Positions 8,284-10,187 of a DNA stretch of 10,187 bases are shown piece after piece. The first letter of the stretch is position 1. Each line of letters starts with the position of its first letter. The stretch comes from Candidatus Zixiibacteriota bacterium (GTDB taxonomy: Bacteria; SM23-81). The stretch spans positions 1-10,187 of the forward strand of contig DAOVRJ010000074.1 of NCBI GenBank assembly GCA_030628225.1. The letters are read 5' to 3'. The notes under the pieces are model-generated. The model was given only the letters and a program-made list of their open reading frames with translations, had not been told where the DNA came from and ran no database searches. The translations under genes and the position numbers were made by a program.

Positions 8284-8371
8284 AAGCCTTGCCGCGACAA
8301 GCAAATAATATTAGCCACAAGAAATTCGATGATGTTCACCCTCGCTCTCAAGAAACTCCTTCCCTCGGTCC

Positions 8372-8390
8372 GAAATTGCCCTCCAATTTC
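8372..8390 (-). other. Small perfect hairpin with GGA-containing loop
   Basis: On the minus strand GAAATTG and CAATTTC pair perfectly (7 bases) around the loop GAGGG, presenting a GGAGG sequence. It is flanked by other GGA triplets (for example GGGAGGAAATT and GGAAGGAG). It lies between the right-edge gene and its terminator, so it would be in a 3' untranslated region or a small RNA. The structure is visible; the function is unknown. Confidence 0.4.
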
Positions 8391-8500
8391 CTCCCGAAAC
8401 CCTGCGGCTATCACCTCAAGGGGCACACGGCCACGCCGGTTCACCGAAACGATCCTCTGGTGATCTAGCGCCGGTGTTAGTTTCAGCCAACCTGTTGCAG

Positions 8501-10187
8501 CTATTTGAGTAAAACCATTCTCTTGGTCTGGACAAACTCCCTTGCCTTTATCTGGTAGAAGAAAATTCCGCTAGCCACCTCTTCACCTCGATTATTCTCA
8601 CCGCCCCAAAAAACTTTGTAGTAACCGGCTTGCCGCTCTTCATCCACCAGATCTTTTACCAACTGCCCTTGGACATTATAAATTTTGAGAGTCACATAAC
8701 TATCCTCTGGCAAAGCGTACTCGATCTCCGTTTTTAAGTTAAAAGGATTTGGATAGTTTTGAGAAAGGGAGAAAGAAATGGGGATCTGATAGTCGCCAAT
8801 GACTTTAGGCACATTGGCATATGTTTTATCTGTGGTATAATATCCAGTCGATACCAAAATGAAGTCCCTCTCATAACCTTTGGGTGGTGGCTCCAAGGAA
8901 GAAAAGGCAAGATCAATTTGCTCATCAGGAAACAATTCTACATATTCTCTGTCGACAGACAGCAGATATTTTGCTGCCGGACCTATCTGGGAATGGACTG
9001 CCGACTTTAAAGGACATTCTTGTACCGTAAGATCAGACGGATAGGGCTGGGCCAGGCCAACATAATCCAATTTATGGTCTGCCTTCCAGTATAGCCTGAG
9101 CTTAAGTCCCTCGCTGACAGGCGCCATAGTGGAGGAAAGCTCTATCAGTTGCGTTGACCAATTTTCCCTGGGGTGGAGCAAAGCAATATCTTCCCACCCC
9201 TTTTTACTCTGAGCTTGTAAAACTATAGTGGTTATATTCTTGTCAGCTAACTCCAGTTCCAGATATGGGTCCGATTTTCCCATTTCCCCAAAGTCAACAA
9301 TCAGCCAGTCACCCTCGTGACCCTGGAAGTACTGGCCATCAACCCAATTTGTCAGCCCCTGGCAATCCCTGCCGCTGTTATCTACACAGGATATGGGAAG
9401 AGCCATCCTCGTGTAGGGAATTATCTCACCCTCAGAATTCACACCGATGAGCACATCCCCTGGATGATCTACTGCCAACAGTTTCACCTGATCCAAATAT
9501 GAGCACTCTTGCTCGAATTCCCTTATCTGAATTAGGTATTGCCCGTCCTTTTGAACCAGTGTTTGCTCAAGCTTATAATAGTCGGTCACGTCTGGCTCAG
9601 CACCCGCACACAACTCAGACTCACCTAAAATAGTATTATCCTCCACAAATTTCTCCCCATCCCAGATGTAAACATAAGGGCAACCACTGCTGGGACAACC
9701 ACCACAATCGCTATTAAGATCGTTGGAATAACCAGACTCACCATAGCTGTTATAAGCTTTGACCCTATAATGATAATAGCAGGGAGGATCACCCTGATCC
9801 TTGGATGAGTTGGGTTTACACCATTTGGTCTTGTTAGCTCCCACGGTGCCGACGATCTCCCAGTACTGATGACAATAAGAAGAATCAATGGCGGGGTCGC
9901 CCTCGTAGATGCGAAACCCTGACTCATTAAAAGAGTTGTCCGTCCAATGCATGTAGTTGTCGTCTTCACAATGAAGATTATTGGGTGCGGCCGGAATGGC
10001 CGGGACACCGAAAACGTTATAGGCAAAGGTGACCTGAGATGGCTGGCAGGGAACCCAACCTACAAATTGACCGCCGACGTTAATTTTCTTATAGACGTAT
10101 GAGACAAGCTGACAACCTGTAGTTGTAATAGATCCGGGCACCACACCTGTATATGTGTAGTCAAACTGTTCTGGACTGCCTGCCCAG
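8501..10187 (-). CDS. Exported multidomain protein with FN3-like and FlgD/T9SS-type C-terminal domains (5' end missing)
   Basis: The frame is open to the right edge, so the start and any signal peptide lie outside; the 561 visible residues are the C-terminal part. A GTG at 10144 is internal, because 14 more in-frame codons (reading WAGSPEQFDYTYTG) precede it. Visible parts, in order: a possible fibronectin type III-like domain (from PAAPNNLHCEDD to YRVKAYNSYGESGYSND); a cysteine-rich junction CGGCPSSGC; an uncharacterised domain opening PYVYIWDGEKFVEDN and containing DYYKLEQTLV and YLDQVKLLAVDH; then SFSLSQNYPNPFN leading into a FlgD-like Ig fold with IYNVQGQLVKDL and GIFFYQIKA, ending KRMVLLK. 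The C-terminal domain resembles type IX secretion sorting domains, so surface or secreted location is likely. It looks more A/T-rich than the neighbouring genes and has many cysteines. Function unknown. Confidence 0.85.
   Translation of the reverse strand, partial: WAGSPEQFDYTYTGVVPGSITTTGCQLVSYVYKKINVGGQFVGWVPCQPSQVTFAYNVFGVPAIPAAPNNLHCEDDNYMHWTDNSFNESGFRIYEGDPAIDSSYCHQYWEIVGTVGANKTKWCKPNSSKDQGDPPCYYHYRVKAYNSYGESGYSNDLNSDCGGCPSSGCPYVYIWDGEKFVEDNTILGESELCAGAEPDVTDYYKLEQTLVQKDGQYLIQIREFEQECSYLDQVKLLAVDHPGDVLIGVNSEGEIIPYTRMALPISCVDNSGRDCQGLTNWVDGQYFQGHEGDWLIVDFGEMGKSDPYLELELADKNITTIVLQAQSKKGWEDIALLHPRENWSTQLIELSSTMAPVSEGLKLRLYWKADHKLDYVGLAQPYPSDLTVQECPLKSAVHSQIGPAAKYLLSVDREYVELFPDEQIDLAFSSLEPPPKGYERDFILVSTGYYTTDKTYANVPKVIGDYQIPISFSLSQNYPNPFNLKTEIEYALPEDSYVTLKIYNVQGQLVKDLVDEERQAGYYKVFWGGENNRGEEVASGIFFYQIKAREFVQTKRMVLLK

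Larger units (their letters stand above)
8160..8500. other. Non-coding gap between the exported protein and the zinc-ribbon gene
   Basis: This stretch of about 340 bases separates the right-edge gene from the zinc-ribbon gene. It holds a terminator-like hairpin (8251-8283), a smaller perfect hairpin (8372-8390), and a purine-rich minus-strand segment (about 8342-8460) with repeated GGA triplets. A 78-codon GTG-started frame crosses the terminator hairpin and shows no recognisable domain, so it is not called as a gene. The promoter of the zinc-ribbon operon should lie near 8170-8250, but I see no convincing -35/-10 pair. Confidence 0.6.

Noticed and set aside
8208-8444. A 78-codon minus-strand frame in the intergenic gap
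   Set aside because: It starts with GTG, runs through the terminator hairpin, and shows no domain or clear ribosome site.
8501-10144. The GTG at 10144 as the true start of the exported protein
   Set aside because: The frame continues without a stop to the right edge, and the protein would lack a signal peptide if it began here.

Overview
The window carries a dense run of genes on the minus strand. From right to left (the direction of transcription) they are: an exported multidomain protein cut by the right edge; an intergenic stretch with a terminator-like hairpin; a zinc-ribbon coiled-coil protein; an RNase HI fused to an IMP-dehydrogenase-like barrel; the RNase P RNA; RecJ; a corrinoid adenosyltransferase; a MeaB-type GTPase; the large and small subunits of a B12-dependent acyl-CoA mutase; and the first 34 codons of a metallo-beta-lactamase-fold protein cut by the left edge. 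No convincing gene was found on the plus strand; the long plus-strand reading frames lie opposite real genes or the RNase P RNA.

Organism: a bacterium with clear Shine-Dalgarno sites and a type A RNase P RNA. The right-hand protein ends in a FlgD-like, type IX-secretion-style C-terminal domain (motif NYPNPFN). This fits a Bacteroidetes/FCB-related or other little-cultured candidate phylum such as Zixibacteria or KSB1. That placement is inference from a few features and is of low confidence.

Region 161-3783 is a compact cobalamin module. The adenosyltransferase makes adenosylcobalamin, the GTPase loads and protects the mutase, and the mutase consists of separate catalytic and B12-binding chains. 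The genes overlap or nearly touch, so they are probably one operon, possibly together with recJ. The large subunit looks like methylmalonyl-CoA mutase overall. However, at the two best known specificity positions it has Phe84 and Gln202, the pair reported for isobutyryl-CoA mutase, instead of Tyr and Arg. The substrate may therefore be isobutyryl-/butyryl-CoA.

Region 5578-8159 holds nucleic-acid functions: RecJ, RNase P RNA, RNase H and the zinc-ribbon protein. The most unusual item is the 456-residue RNase HI-IMPDH-like fusion. Its RNase H part has a complete DEDD active site, while its IMPDH-like part has lost the catalytic cysteine loop, so it may be a purine-nucleotide sensor or scaffold. 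The 3' end of the RNase P RNA runs to within 47 bases of recJ with no visible terminator, only a 14-base tandem repeat.
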